In this document: positions 16,596 through 24,480 of the stretch, piece after piece | Layout: each line of letters opens with the position of its first letter | Numbering within the stretch: the stretch's first letter is position 1 | From: Pseudonocardia sp. MH-G8 | GTDB lineage: Bacteria > Actinomycetota > Actinomycetes > Mycobacteriales > Pseudonocardiaceae | Length of the DNA stretch: 64,000 nt | Assembly: GCF_002262885.1 (NCBI RefSeq) | Contig: NZ_NKYF01000012.1 | Location: 62,001-126,000 of the forward strand | Direction of reading: 5' to 3' | Notes under the pieces: generated by a model | Databases searched by the model: none | What the model saw: the letters and a program-made list of their open reading frames with translations, nothing else | What the model was told of the DNA's origin: nothing | Made by a program: the position numbers and the translations under genes

Positions 16596-17174
16596 GTGAG
16601 GACGACGGGTTCGGTCAGCCATCGCCGTGCCGACACCCGGCGCAACCACGAGCGCATCCTCGCGGTCGCCGCCGAGGTGCTCCCCACCGGCGAGATGTCC
16701 TTCAACACCATCGCGAAGAAGGCCGGTGTCGGTGTCGGCACCGTCTACCGGCACTTCCCCACGCAGGACGCCCTCGTCCTCGCGGTCTACCGGCGCGAGG
16801 TGCGCCACCTCGTCGAGGTCGTGCCGTGCCTGCTGCAGGAGCACCACCCGGAGAAGGCGTTCCGCACGTGGGTGACCGGCCACCTGGCGCGGTACATGAT
16901 GACCAAGCGGGGCCTTGCGGGCGCGCTGCAGAAGGCGAGCACCTCCGCACCGGGGGACGTGGCGGCCGACGCCTACCGGGCCATGGCCGGGTCGGCGACC
17001 GCGCTGGTGGAGGCGAACGTCCGAGCCGGCACCGTGCGATCCGACCTGGATCCCGAGACGGTACTGCGCGGGCTCGGCGGCCTGATGTTCCTCGACCCGG
17101 ACGGCGACTGGCGACGCCAGACCGAGAGCCTCGTCGACCTGCTCTGGCGCGGCATGGCCGCAGATTCCCCCTGA
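16596..17174 (+). CDS. TetR-family regulator
   Basis: A 192-aa TetR repressor with the N-terminal HTH (ILAVAAEVL ... FNTIAKKAGVGVGTVYRHFPTQDALVLAVY, about 15-65) and a helical ligand domain. It is divergent from the PaoABC-like operon and probably its regulator. The start is unsettled: GTG at 16596 gives normal length but GGGAGG lies too close to it; GTG at 16566 would add ten residues and may be translated without a leader. Confidence 0.85.
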   Translation: MRTTGSVSHRRADTRRNHERILAVAAEVLPTGEMSFNTIAKKAGVGVGTVYRHFPTQDALVLAVYRREVRHLVEVVPCLLQEHHPEKAFRTWVTGHLARYMMTKRGLAGALQKASTSAPGDVAADAYRAMAGSATALVEANVRAGTVRSDLDPETVLRGLGGLMFLDPDGDWRRQTESLVDLLWRGMAADSP

Positions 17175-17181
17175 GCGGGGA

Positions 17182-19104
17182 TCACGCGGCGGACGCGCCG
17201 GACGCGGCACCGGGCAGGCACTGCAGGACCGCGCGGGCGACGGCGTCGTTGTAGCGCAGGCTCTGCGCGTTCATGCCGGGCCGGGTGAAGGCGCCTGCCA
17301 CCTTCACCGCGGTGTGCGGCCCGACCGCGAACCGGCGCGGGTGCACCGCGCCGGACGCGTCGACGAGCGCCCCGTCGGCGGGCCGCACGCGGATCAGCCC
17401 GGTGTTGCGCAGGACCGTGCCGTCGTCGGCGACGAGCACGTCCTCGCTGACCGCCCCCTCGCGCAGCAGGCTCGCGAGCAGCGGGTCGACGGTGCGGGCG
17501 GCGCTGGCGTCGGGAAGCCGGGCGTCGACCAGTGCGGTCGCGGTGACGGGGGCGGCGCCCTCGAGCGTCGCGCTCCCGGCCCGGAACGCGCCGTCGCCGA
17601 CGTCCACCCACATTCCGGCGCCGAGGAACTCGACGAACCCCGCGCGGGAGAGCGCGAGCAGCTCCCGCACCCGGAAACCCGGGGGCCCGCTGGCCACGCC
17701 GTTGAAGAAGCTCTGCCAGCGGGCGAGGTCGAACGCGCGCGACCGGGCGGACAGCGCCCCGGAACCCGCCAACCGTGTCGTCTGCGCGTACACCGAGAGC
17801 ATCGCGGCGAACGCCCCGAGGTGCGGGGTGTGCGCCGGGTCGAGGTGCTGGCGCAGGTCCTCGGCGATCCGCTCGCGGACGAGTGGCTGCAGCGCGGCCA
17901 GGTCGGGCGCGCGCACGCCGTCGAGAGGTCGGTCGAGCGCGGCGAAGTCGATGCGGTCGACCGGGTCGGGCACGGCCGCGGCGATCAGCGCGGCCATCTC
18001 CGGCGTCTCCCAGCCGAGCTGCGCGTACCGCGCGGCGAACCCGGCCCACGGCAGCCGGACGCGGTCCGGGTGTCCCAGGAACAGCTCGTGGTACCAGCCC
18101 CAGGCGATCTCCTTGGCCATCAGCGGCCAGGCCTGCCGCGCCAGGTCGACGGGCTCGCCCGACCCGATCAGCGCGTCCACGGCCTGCGCGCCGAAGAACC
18201 GCGGCAGCGGTGGGCGGCCCGCGCGCAGGGCGTAGTGGGGCTTGGAGTGGTAGGGCATGCCCCGCGGCGACCCGGCCACCAGTCGCGGCTCGGCACCGGA
18301 GGGCACGTAGCGCAGCGACCCGTCCGGGTCGTCGGGCTCCTCCGGCTCGAAGCGGCCGCCGCGGCCTTCGAAGAGCAGCACGAGGAGGTCCACGAACGCC
18401 AGCCCCATCCCGCGCACGAGCACCCTCTCGCCGGGGCGGAGCACCGACAGGTCGGAGTCGGTGGTCTGCTCCGGGGGCAGGTAGCGCAGCCCGAGCCCGC
18501 CGGCGCGGGCGGCCAGGGCGCGCTCCTCGTCGGTGGGGCCGGCGTCGAGGTGGCCGGAGGCGAGCACCACCGCGTCGACGCGCAGCGCCGCGCCGTCCTC
18601 GAGGTGCACGACCTGCGCCGAGCCGTCCTCGGTGATCCCGATGGCCCGCGTCCGGTGGATCTGCGCCCGCATCCCGCGGGGCAGACCGGCGATCACCTCG
18701 CGCAGGACCCGGGCCAGGTAGGCGCTCTGCAACCGCCTGCTGGGGAACGTCGAGGCGGTGACGGCCCGCATCTCGGCCGCGAGCGCGGGGCCCAGCGCGT
18801 CGGGGTCGCCGTGCGCGCGCAGGTCCTGCGCCCAGTCCCAGAACGAGGGGCCCGGACGGATCGGGCCTGCGCAGTCGACGGAGTCGTCGGTGAAGATCGT
18901 GACGTCGGCGGCCATCGAGTTCATCGCCAGCAGCGGCGACTGGTCGTGCCGCCAGATCCGCCCCGCACCCGCGGGGTAGGGGTCGATGAGGTGCACGTGC
19001 AGCCCGCCGGGATGCAGCTCGGGCGCGCTGGCGGCCATGCGCTCGAGGATGCCGGCGCCCCGCGGACCTGCTCCGACGATCGCCACCGCGTCTGCGGGAG
19101 CCAT
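17182..19104 (-). CDS. FAD/NAD(P)-binding protein (large, lysine/ornithine-monooxygenase-like fold)
   Basis: A 640-aa flavoprotein of the FAD-NAD(P)-binding family. It opens with AIVGAGPRGAGILERM (8-23), has the DPYPAGAGRIWR segment and a second dinucleotide motif VLVRGMGLAFVDLLVLL near residue 230. Such proteins often sit beside flavin-dependent monooxygenases or siderophore genes, but their reaction is usually not known. The ATG at 19104 follows AGAGGA by about 8 nt. It is divergent from the SsuD-like monooxygenase gene, which suggests a role in the same sulfur or small-molecule oxidation. Confidence 0.8.
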   Translation of the reverse strand: MAPADAVAIVGAGPRGAGILERMAASAPELHPGGLHVHLIDPYPAGAGRIWRHDQSPLLAMNSMAADVTIFTDDSVDCAGPIRPGPSFWDWAQDLRAHGDPDALGPALAAEMRAVTASTFPSRRLQSAYLARVLREVIAGLPRGMRAQIHRTRAIGITEDGSAQVVHLEDGAALRVDAVVLASGHLDAGPTDEERALAARAGGLGLRYLPPEQTTDSDLSVLRPGERVLVRGMGLAFVDLLVLLFEGRGGRFEPEEPDDPDGSLRYVPSGAEPRLVAGSPRGMPYHSKPHYALRAGRPPLPRFFGAQAVDALIGSGEPVDLARQAWPLMAKEIAWGWYHELFLGHPDRVRLPWAGFAARYAQLGWETPEMAALIAAAVPDPVDRIDFAALDRPLDGVRAPDLAALQPLVRERIAEDLRQHLDPAHTPHLGAFAAMLSVYAQTTRLAGSGALSARSRAFDLARWQSFFNGVASGPPGFRVRELLALSRAGFVEFLGAGMWVDVGDGAFRAGSATLEGAAPVTATALVDARLPDASAARTVDPLLASLLREGAVSEDVLVADDGTVLRNTGLIRVRPADGALVDASGAVHPRRFAVGPHTAVKVAGAFTRPGMNAQSLRYNDAVARAVLQCLPGAASGASAA

Positions 19105-19287
19105 GGGTTTTCCTCTCGGGAGACGAACGGAGGTGATCCGTGCGTCCGCGTCAGAGGGCGGCGCTGGTGCGGCACAGGTCCACGTGCCACCGCCGCGAGA
19201 GCCCCGTACCCACGCCCCGACTGTAGGCGGCGCCCGGGCCGGGGGCGAGTGGTTGACGTCCCCACCTCCCGGTGCTGGAGTGGAGGG

Positions 19288-19368
19288 GTGTCCATCCGGG
19301 TTCCGCTGGTGAGTCGCGCGCACGTCGACTTCGGCCGCGTGTGGTCGGCGGTGTGTCCGGGCTCCTGA
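19288..19368 (+). CDS. Short leader peptide with C-terminal Cys, upstream of the SsuD-like gene
   Basis: A 26-codon GTG-started frame ends 38 bp before the monooxygenase gene. Its core RVPLVSRAHVDFGRV followed by WSAVC matches the actinobacterial putative leader peptides found before sulfur-metabolism genes. Leaders of this kind are thought to sense charged cysteine tRNA; cysteine-responsive attenuating leaders have been shown in mycobacteria. The single Cys codon (19354-19356) lies in the left arm of a hairpin. GGAGGG directly abuts the GTG, so it may be translated from a leaderless or very short-leader mRNA. Confidence 0.7.
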   Translation: MSIRVPLVSRAHVDFGRVWSAVCPGS

Positions 19369-19376
19369 CCCGACAC
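19353..19376 (+). promoter_or_regulatory. Hairpin overlapping the leader-peptide stop
   Basis: GTGTCCGGG and CCCGACAC pair with one bulged base around a 7-nt loop. The stem covers the Cys codon and the stop codon of the leader peptide and lies 18 nt before the AGGAG site of the monooxygenase gene. Ribosome position at the Cys codon would decide whether it forms. Confidence 0.4.
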
Positions 19377-19406
19377 GTCCCCCCACAACCGGACAGGAGC
19401 ACACAC

Positions 19407-20510
19407 ATGCCCGTCGAGTTCCTCGGCATGGGAGCCACCCACGACGGCACCGAGACCCACCCGCGGTCCGGTCCCGCGTTCGACAAGGAGTTCACCCTCG
19501 CGCTGGCCCGCGCGCACGAGGAGACCGGCTGGGACCGCGTCCTCACCGCGTACGGCTCCGGCAGCCCGGACCCCGCGCAGGCGGCCGCCTACATCGCCGA
19601 CCACACCGAGCGCCTGCAACTGCTGCTCGCCCACCGACCGAACGTCTCCTACCCGACGTTCACCGCGAAGACCGTGGCCACGCTCGACCAGATGAGCGGC
19701 GGCAGGCTCACGTTGCACGTCATCACCGGCGGCAACGACCACGAGCAGCAGCGCGAGGGCGACACCCTGCCCAAGGACCGCCGCTACGACCGCACCCGCG
19801 AGGCCATCCAAGTCTTCAAGAAGGCGTGGACGTCGCGCGAGCCGTTCGACTTCCACGGCGACCACTACGACTTCACCGACTTCGTGCTCGACGTGGAGCC
19901 CGCCCAGCAGCCGCGGCCGCTGATCTCCTTCGGCGGCTCGTCGGCGGCCGCCTACCGCGTCGGGGCGGAGGAGGCGGACATCTACGCGCTCTGGGGCGAG
20001 CCGCTCGCCTCCACCGCCGAGCAGATCGCCACGATCACGCAGCTGGCGCAGGCGGCGGGGCGCCCGGCGCCCACGTTCCAGGTGGCGTTCCGCCCGATCC
20101 TCGGCCGCACCGAGGAGGAGGCCTGGGAGAAGGCGTACGCCACGGTCGCCGCGATCCGGGAGCGCACCCAGGGCGGCGCGGCCCCGCTCACCCGCCGCCA
20201 CAAGCTCACCGACCCGGAGAACACGGGCTCCCAGCGCCTGCTCGCGGCCGCGGAGCAGGGCGAGCGCCACGACCGGGCCCTGTGGACGGTCACCGCGCAG
20301 GCCACGGGCGGCGCGGGCAACTCCACCGCGCTCGTCGGCACGCCCGAGACCGTGGCCGCGGCGCTGCTGGACTACTACGACCTCGGGGTGCGGATCCTCT
20401 CCGCCCGCGGCTACGACCTGCTCGAGGACGCGAAGGAGTTCGGCCGGGAGGTGATCCCGCTGGTCCGCGCCGAGGTGGCCAAGCGCGACGCCGCCGGGCA
20501 CGCCGCCTGA
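19407..20510 (+). CDS. LLM-class flavin-dependent monooxygenase, SsuD-like
   Basis: A 367-aa luciferase-like monooxygenase of the alkanesulfonate monooxygenase group: AAAYIADHTERLQLLLAHRP, TLDQMSGGRLTLHVITGG and FGGSSAAAY are typical. SsuD enzymes use reduced FMN and oxygen to release sulfite from sulfonates. No flavin reductase or Ssu transporter lies beside it, so reduced flavin must come from elsewhere, perhaps the divergent flavoprotein. AGGAG lies 7 nt before the ATG. The upstream leader peptide points to control by cysteine supply. Confidence 0.88.
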   Translation: MPVEFLGMGATHDGTETHPRSGPAFDKEFTLALARAHEETGWDRVLTAYGSGSPDPAQAAAYIADHTERLQLLLAHRPNVSYPTFTAKTVATLDQMSGGRLTLHVITGGNDHEQQREGDTLPKDRRYDRTREAIQVFKKAWTSREPFDFHGDHYDFTDFVLDVEPAQQPRPLISFGGSSAAAYRVGAEEADIYALWGEPLASTAEQIATITQLAQAAGRPAPTFQVAFRPILGRTEEEAWEKAYATVAAIRERTQGGAAPLTRRHKLTDPENTGSQRLLAAAEQGERHDRALWTVTAQATGGAGNSTALVGTPETVAAALLDYYDLGVRILSARGYDLLEDAKEFGREVIPLVRAEVAKRDAAGHAA

Positions 20511-20514
20511 CGAA

Positions 20515-20546
20515 GATCGACGTAGTGCCGGATCGACGTAGTGCCG
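20515..20546. repeat. Perfect 16-bp tandem duplication
   Basis: GATCGACGTAGTGCCG occurs twice without a gap, just after the monooxygenase stop. It looks like a recent local duplication; no function is evident. Confidence 0.7.
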
Positions 20547-20597
20547 GAGCCCTAGGATCCGCCTCGAACCGGGTAGGGCATCGAGGGGAGCCAGTCC

Positions 20598-21422
20598 ATG
20601 GACGGATCGTCCGGACCGCGGGTCGAGCTGGACCTGCACACCGACCGGGCGCACGGCGCGCGGATCTACGATTACGTCCTGGGCGGCAAGGACAACTACG
20701 CCCCCGACCGGGCGGCCGCCGAGGCCGCGATGACGACCTTTCCGTCGCTGCGGGTCTCGATGCGGGCCAACCGGGCGTTCATGCGCCGGGTCGGCCGGTT
20801 CCTCGCCGCCGAGTGCGGGATCCGGCAGTTCCTCGACATCGGCACCGGCATCCCGACCTCGCCGAACCTGCACGAGGTGGTGCAGGCCGTCACGCCGTCC
20901 GCCCGCATCGTCTACACCGACAACGACCCGATCGTCCTCGCCCACGCGCGGGCGCTGATGACGAGCGACCCGCAGGGTCGTACGGCCTACACCCAGGCCG
21001 ACCTGCGCAACCCCGATGCCATCCTCGCCGCGCCGCAGCTGGGCGCGACGCTGGACCTGGACGAGCCGGTCGGGCTGCTCGCCATCGCGGTGCTGCACTT
21101 CATCGAGGACGACGACGAGGCACACCGGGTCGTGGGGCGGCTGCTCGACGCGCTGCCCGCGGGGAGCTGGCTCGCCCTGTCGACGGCCACCGGGGACCTC
21201 GACCCGGCGGGAACCGCCACCGTGGAGGCCGCCTACCAGGCCCGCGGCGAGGTGCTGAAGCACCGCACCCGGGCGCAGGTCGAGCGGTTCTTCGACGGCC
21301 TGGAGCCGGCGGACCCCGGTGTCGTGCAGGTGCACAAGTGGCGTTCCGACGAACTGGCCACGGCCGAGGTGAAGCACGACGCCGACGTCGCGCTGTTCGG
21401 GGGCGTGGCGCGCAAGCCGTGA
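20598..21422 (+). CDS. DUF574-type SAM-dependent methyltransferase
   Basis: A 274-aa member of the actinobacterial methyltransferase family once called DUF574. Diagnostic are HGARIYDYVLGGKDNYAPDR near residue 18, MRANRAFMRRVGRFL, and the SAM motif QFLDIGTGIPTSPNLHE. Members are numerous in Streptomyces and relatives and their substrates are mostly unknown. GAGGGGAG lies before the ATG. It stands alone and converges on the asparaginase gene across a conspicuous inverted repeat. Confidence 0.9.
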   Translation: MDGSSGPRVELDLHTDRAHGARIYDYVLGGKDNYAPDRAAAEAAMTTFPSLRVSMRANRAFMRRVGRFLAAECGIRQFLDIGTGIPTSPNLHEVVQAVTPSARIVYTDNDPIVLAHARALMTSDPQGRTAYTQADLRNPDAILAAPQLGATLDLDEPVGLLAIAVLHFIEDDDEAHRVVGRLLDALPAGSWLALSTATGDLDPAGTATVEAAYQARGEVLKHRTRAQVERFFDGLEPADPGVVQVHKWRSDELATAEVKHDADVALFGGVARKP

Positions 21423-21439
21423 GCACCGGCCGTTCGCGG

Positions 21440-21509
21440 TCAAGATCTTGAGTATCGGTTGTCCATTGCTGTGATCACGACGATGAGCAACCGATACTTC
21501 GGATCTTGA
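21440..21509. repeat. 22-bp inverted repeat between convergent genes
   Basis: The arms 21440-21461 and 21488-21509 match at 19 of 22 positions around a 26-nt loop. They are much richer in A and T than the neighbourhood and contain TCAAGATC and GTATCGGTTG. The left arm includes the perfect palindrome TCAAGATCTTGA. It may be a two-way terminator or the remains of a small mobile repeat. Confidence 0.6.
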
Positions 21510-21525
21510 TGTGCGGAGGCGGTGA

Positions 21526-22506
21526 TCAGGGGGTTCCGGCGGGGAAGAGCTCCTCGCCGGGGATGCCGGCGGACAGGCCGAACGCCAGGCGCAGCCTCGC
21601 CTTCGCCGGCGTCAGGTATGCCGCGAAGTGCAGCCCCGCCTCCCGGAGCTCGATCTCCGAGCCGGCGCCGCCGTAGGTCCGAGCGAGCAGCGCGCCGTCC
21701 GGGCAGCGGCTGGTGACGACGACCGGGCGGCCGGACCCGGCGAACCGGATCAGCGACTCCCCGAGCGCGGGCGAGACGTGGCCGCCGCCGAGCGCGGCGA
21801 CGACCAGTCCGTCGAGATCCGCTGCGACCGCATCGACCAGCGTGCCGTCCACGCCGGTGGCGGCCGCGACGATGGCGACCCGCCGGGTCGGTGGGGCGGT
21901 GCGGGGGAGGCGGTCCGGGACGGGCGGAGGGCCGAGCAGCAGCTCGAGCCGGTCCTCGACGACGGAGCCCACGGGGCCGGCCGCGGGCGACGCGAACGCG
22001 GCGACGCGGGCGCTGTGCATCTTCGTGACCAGGCGGGCGACGTGCACCTCGTCGGCGAACACCACGACCGGGCCGTACGCGGCCACGGCCGGCTGCGCGG
22101 CCGCCACGAGCGCGGCTCGCACGTTCGCGGGCCCGTCCGGGCCTGCGAGGTGCGGCGCGCGCATCGCCCCGGTGACGACGACGGGCACGGCGGTCTGCAC
22201 CAGCAGGCTCAGCGCGTAGGCCGTTTCCTCGAGCGTGTCGGTGCCGTGTGTGACGACGACGCCGTCGCGGCCCGCCGCGATCGCGGCGCGCACGGCGTCG
22301 GCCAGTGTCCACAGGTCGTCGAGGGACATCGCCCGGGACGAGCGGCGCAGCACGTCCTCGGCGTGGACCTCGATCCCGTCGGGCAGCGCGGAGGCTCCGG
22401 GTGCGAGCGCATCGGCCCCGCTGTGCCCCCGTGCTCCGGCGCTCGAGGGGACGACCGAGATCGTGCCGCCGGTGGCGATCAGGCCGATCGATCGGGTCGC
22501 GGGCAT
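21526..22506 (-). CDS. Type I/II-like asparaginase
   Basis: A 326-aa asparaginase-family protein with both Thr-containing motifs: IATGGTISV (about 10-18) and VVTHGTDTLEETAYAL. The family hydrolyses asparagine, and sometimes glutamine, to the acid and ammonia; no signal peptide is seen. Its start overlaps the stop of the IclR gene by one base (TGATG), so the two are co-translated. Next to a pathway predicted to end in aspartate, it may help channel asparagine into the same pool, or it may act on another amide. Confidence 0.85.
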   Translation of the reverse strand: MPATRSIGLIATGGTISVVPSSAGARGHSGADALAPGASALPDGIEVHAEDVLRRSSRAMSLDDLWTLADAVRAAIAAGRDGVVVTHGTDTLEETAYALSLLVQTAVPVVVTGAMRAPHLAGPDGPANVRAALVAAAQPAVAAYGPVVVFADEVHVARLVTKMHSARVAAFASPAAGPVGSVVEDRLELLLGPPPVPDRLPRTAPPTRRVAIVAAATGVDGTLVDAVAADLDGLVVAALGGGHVSPALGESLIRFAGSGRPVVVTSRCPDGALLARTYGGAGSEIELREAGLHFAAYLTPAKARLRLAFGLSAGIPGEELFPAGTP

Positions 22507-23303
22507 CAGGCGGGGCTGTCCGAGAACACCGGGTGCGAGCTGCCCAGCTCGGCGGACAGGGCGTCGGCCGCCCGCAGGACGGCCCGCGTGGCCCGCGCCC
22601 GCGCGTCCGGGTCGGCGGCCCGGGGTCCCGGAGCGGTGATCGTGACGCTGGAGCTCACGCGGTCCTCGCCGTCGCGGATCGGGGCCGACACCGCCCAGGC
22701 GTTGGGGTCCAGCTCGTTGTCGCACACGGCGTAACCGAGGGCCCGGACCTCCCTCAGGACCGCGATGACCTCTTCGATCTCGCTCGGGGTGCCCGCGGTG
22801 TACTCGGTGAGCGGTGCGGATCCGGCCAGCAGCGTGCGGGCGGCCGCCTCGTCCAGGTGGGCGAGGATCGCGCGGCTCGACGCCGCGGCGTGCAGCGGCA
22901 TCTCCTGGCCGATGCGGACGAACAACCGCAGCGGGTGCTCGGCCTCGACGATGGAGACGCACACCGGGACGTCGCCGACCAGCTCGGTGAGGAACGCGGT
23001 CTCTCCCGTCTCGGCCGCCGCCTCGACCAGCGCGGGCGGGGGCTGGACGAGCCGGGCGCTCGCGGGACCGGTGCCACCGCCGAGCGCCCGCGCGGCGCGT
23101 CCGACGAAGTAGCGCTTGGTCACCGGTGAGCGGCGCAGGTAGTCGCTCTGGCTGAGCGTGGCGAGGATCCGGTGCAGGCTGCCGAGCGGGATGTCGAGCT
23201 CGTCGTGCAGCTCCTGGAGGGTGCGCCCGCCGCGCGTCGACGCCACCGCGTTGAGCACCTCGACGGCGCGGACCACCACCTCGACCGGCTTGGCCACGCC
23301 CAT
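22506..23303 (-). CDS. IclR-family transcriptional regulator
   Basis: A 265-aa IclR protein: winged HTH at the N-terminus (AVEVLNAVAS ... TLQELHDELDIPLGSLHRILATL, about 10-60) and a GAF-like effector domain with FLTELVGDVPVCVSIVEA and HAAASSRAILAHL. The ATG at 23303 has GGAGG 9 nt upstream; longer frames add a low-quality extension. It is divergent from the ornithine-cyclodeaminase-family gene. Two matching palindromes in front of the two + strand catabolic units are its likely targets. The effector may be orotate or dihydroorotate, by inference. Confidence 0.9.
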   Translation of the reverse strand: MGVAKPVEVVVRAVEVLNAVASTRGGRTLQELHDELDIPLGSLHRILATLSQSDYLRRSPVTKRYFVGRAARALGGGTGPASARLVQPPPALVEAAAETGETAFLTELVGDVPVCVSIVEAEHPLRLFVRIGQEMPLHAAASSRAILAHLDEAAARTLLAGSAPLTEYTAGTPSEIEEVIAVLREVRALGYAVCDNELDPNAWAVSAPIRDGEDRVSSSVTITAPGPRAADPDARARATRAVLRAADALSAELGSSHPVFSDSPA

Positions 23304-23381
23304 CGACCAGTTCCTCCCGTTGCTGTCACCCGGTCCCCGGGTTCTCACTGTAGACACCGCCGCACCAGACACCGCCCCGCC

Positions 23382-23444
23382 TTGACAAGCCCGTGGCGGT
23401 CTTCCATGCTCGCTCCCCACCATAGTGGAAAGAAGTTTCCACTA
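23382..23444 (+). promoter_or_regulatory. Promoter and IclR operator of the first catabolic unit
   Basis: TTGACA (23382-23387) and CATGCT (23405-23410) are spaced 17 bp. Twelve bases further is the palindrome TAGTGGAAA-GAAG-TTTCCACTA (23423-23444), with perfect 9-bp arms. An operator just after the -10 box suits repression. The same layout occurs at 27239-27298. Confidence 0.7.
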
Positions 23445-23463
23445 CTGACCGGTCTGGAGGAAC

Positions 23464-24480
23464 GTGCCTCGGATCCTCGACGACGCCGTCGTCGACCACC
23501 TGCTGCCACCGGCCACCGCCGCGGCGTCCGTGGGCACGGCGTTCGACCTCCTCGCCGCCGGCACCGCGCACGACCAGCCCCGGGAGCGGAGCGCGGCCGG
23601 CGGCATGACGCTCAACGTGATGTCGGCGATCGCCCCGACGCTGGACGCCGCGGTCGTGAAGTCCTACCCGGTGGTGCGCCGCGGCAGCAGCCGGGCGAGC
23701 CTGATCACGGTCCTGGTCTACGCGCACCGGACCGGTCAGCTGCGCGGGCTGCTGCAGGGGGACCTGCTCGGCAAGCGCCGCACGGCGGCGGCATCGGCGG
23801 TGGCCGCCCGCGCGATGGCCCGCCCGGAGAGCGCCACGGTCTGCTTGTTCGGTACCGGCTTCCAGGCGCCCGCGCAGGTCACCGCGCTGGTCGAGGTGCT
23901 GCCGGAGCTCGACGCGGTGGTGGTCGTCGGCCGCAGCGCCGAGCGGGCCGAGGCCACCGCCGGGGTCCTGCGCGAGGCCCATCCCGGGCTGCGCGTGGAG
24001 GCGGAGACCGATCCCGCGCGTGCGGTTCCCCGGGCCGACGTGGTGGTCACCGCGACAGGCGCCGCCGAGCCCCTGTTCGACGGCGGTCTGCTGCGCCCGG
24101 GCACGCACGTCACCGCCGTCGGCAGCAACGACGCGCGGCGCCGCGAGCTCGACGCCACGGTGTTCCGCCGCGCTGCACACGTGGTGGTCGACTCGGTCGA
24201 GGTCGCGCGCAGGGAGTGCGGTGACCTGCTGGCCAACGGGTTCGACCCGGATGCGGCCACCGCGTTCGCCGCGGTGCACGCAGGCCGCGTCCCCGGCCGT
24301 TCCGCTCCGGACGACATCACCGTCTTCGAGTCGCACGGGCTCGCGCTGCAGGACCTGGTCTGCGCCGTGGCGGTCCTCGACGCGGCCGACGCCGCCGGCC
24401 TGGGAGCGGTCGTCGGCCCCGAAGCCTGGCCGCTCCTGTCCCACACCACTCCCACCGATCCTGGAGGAGAGATCCATTGA
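23464..24480 (+). CDS. Ornithine cyclodeaminase/mu-crystallin family oxidoreductase
   Basis: A 338-aa NAD(P)-dependent enzyme of the OCD/mu-crystallin family, with GKRRTAAASAVAARAMA and the nucleotide-binding FGTGFQAPAQ near residue 136, then the VVTATGAAEPLFDG segment. Family members include ornithine cyclodeaminase, alanine dehydrogenase, ketimine reductases and iminosuccinate reductase. In a cluster that should yield aspartate, an aspartate/iminosuccinate reaction is an attractive guess. It starts at GTG close behind GGAGG and leads an operon with the dihydroorotase and MmgE/PrpD genes. Confidence 0.85.
   Translation: MPRILDDAVVDHLLPPATAAASVGTAFDLLAAGTAHDQPRERSAAGGMTLNVMSAIAPTLDAAVVKSYPVVRRGSSRASLITVLVYAHRTGQLRGLLQGDLLGKRRTAAASAVAARAMARPESATVCLFGTGFQAPAQVTALVEVLPELDAVVVVGRSAERAEATAGVLREAHPGLRVEAETDPARAVPRADVVVTATGAAEPLFDGGLLRPGTHVTAVGSNDARRRELDATVFRRAAHVVVDSVEVARRECGDLLANGFDPDAATAFAAVHAGRVPGRSAPDDITVFESHGLALQDLVCAVAVLDAADAAGLGAVVGPEAWPLLSHTTPTDPGGEIH

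Noticed and set aside
20515..20546. Tandem 16-bp repeat considered as an attachment site or start of a CRISPR array
   Set aside because: There are only two copies with no spacer, no integrase or cas gene, and no tRNA next to it.
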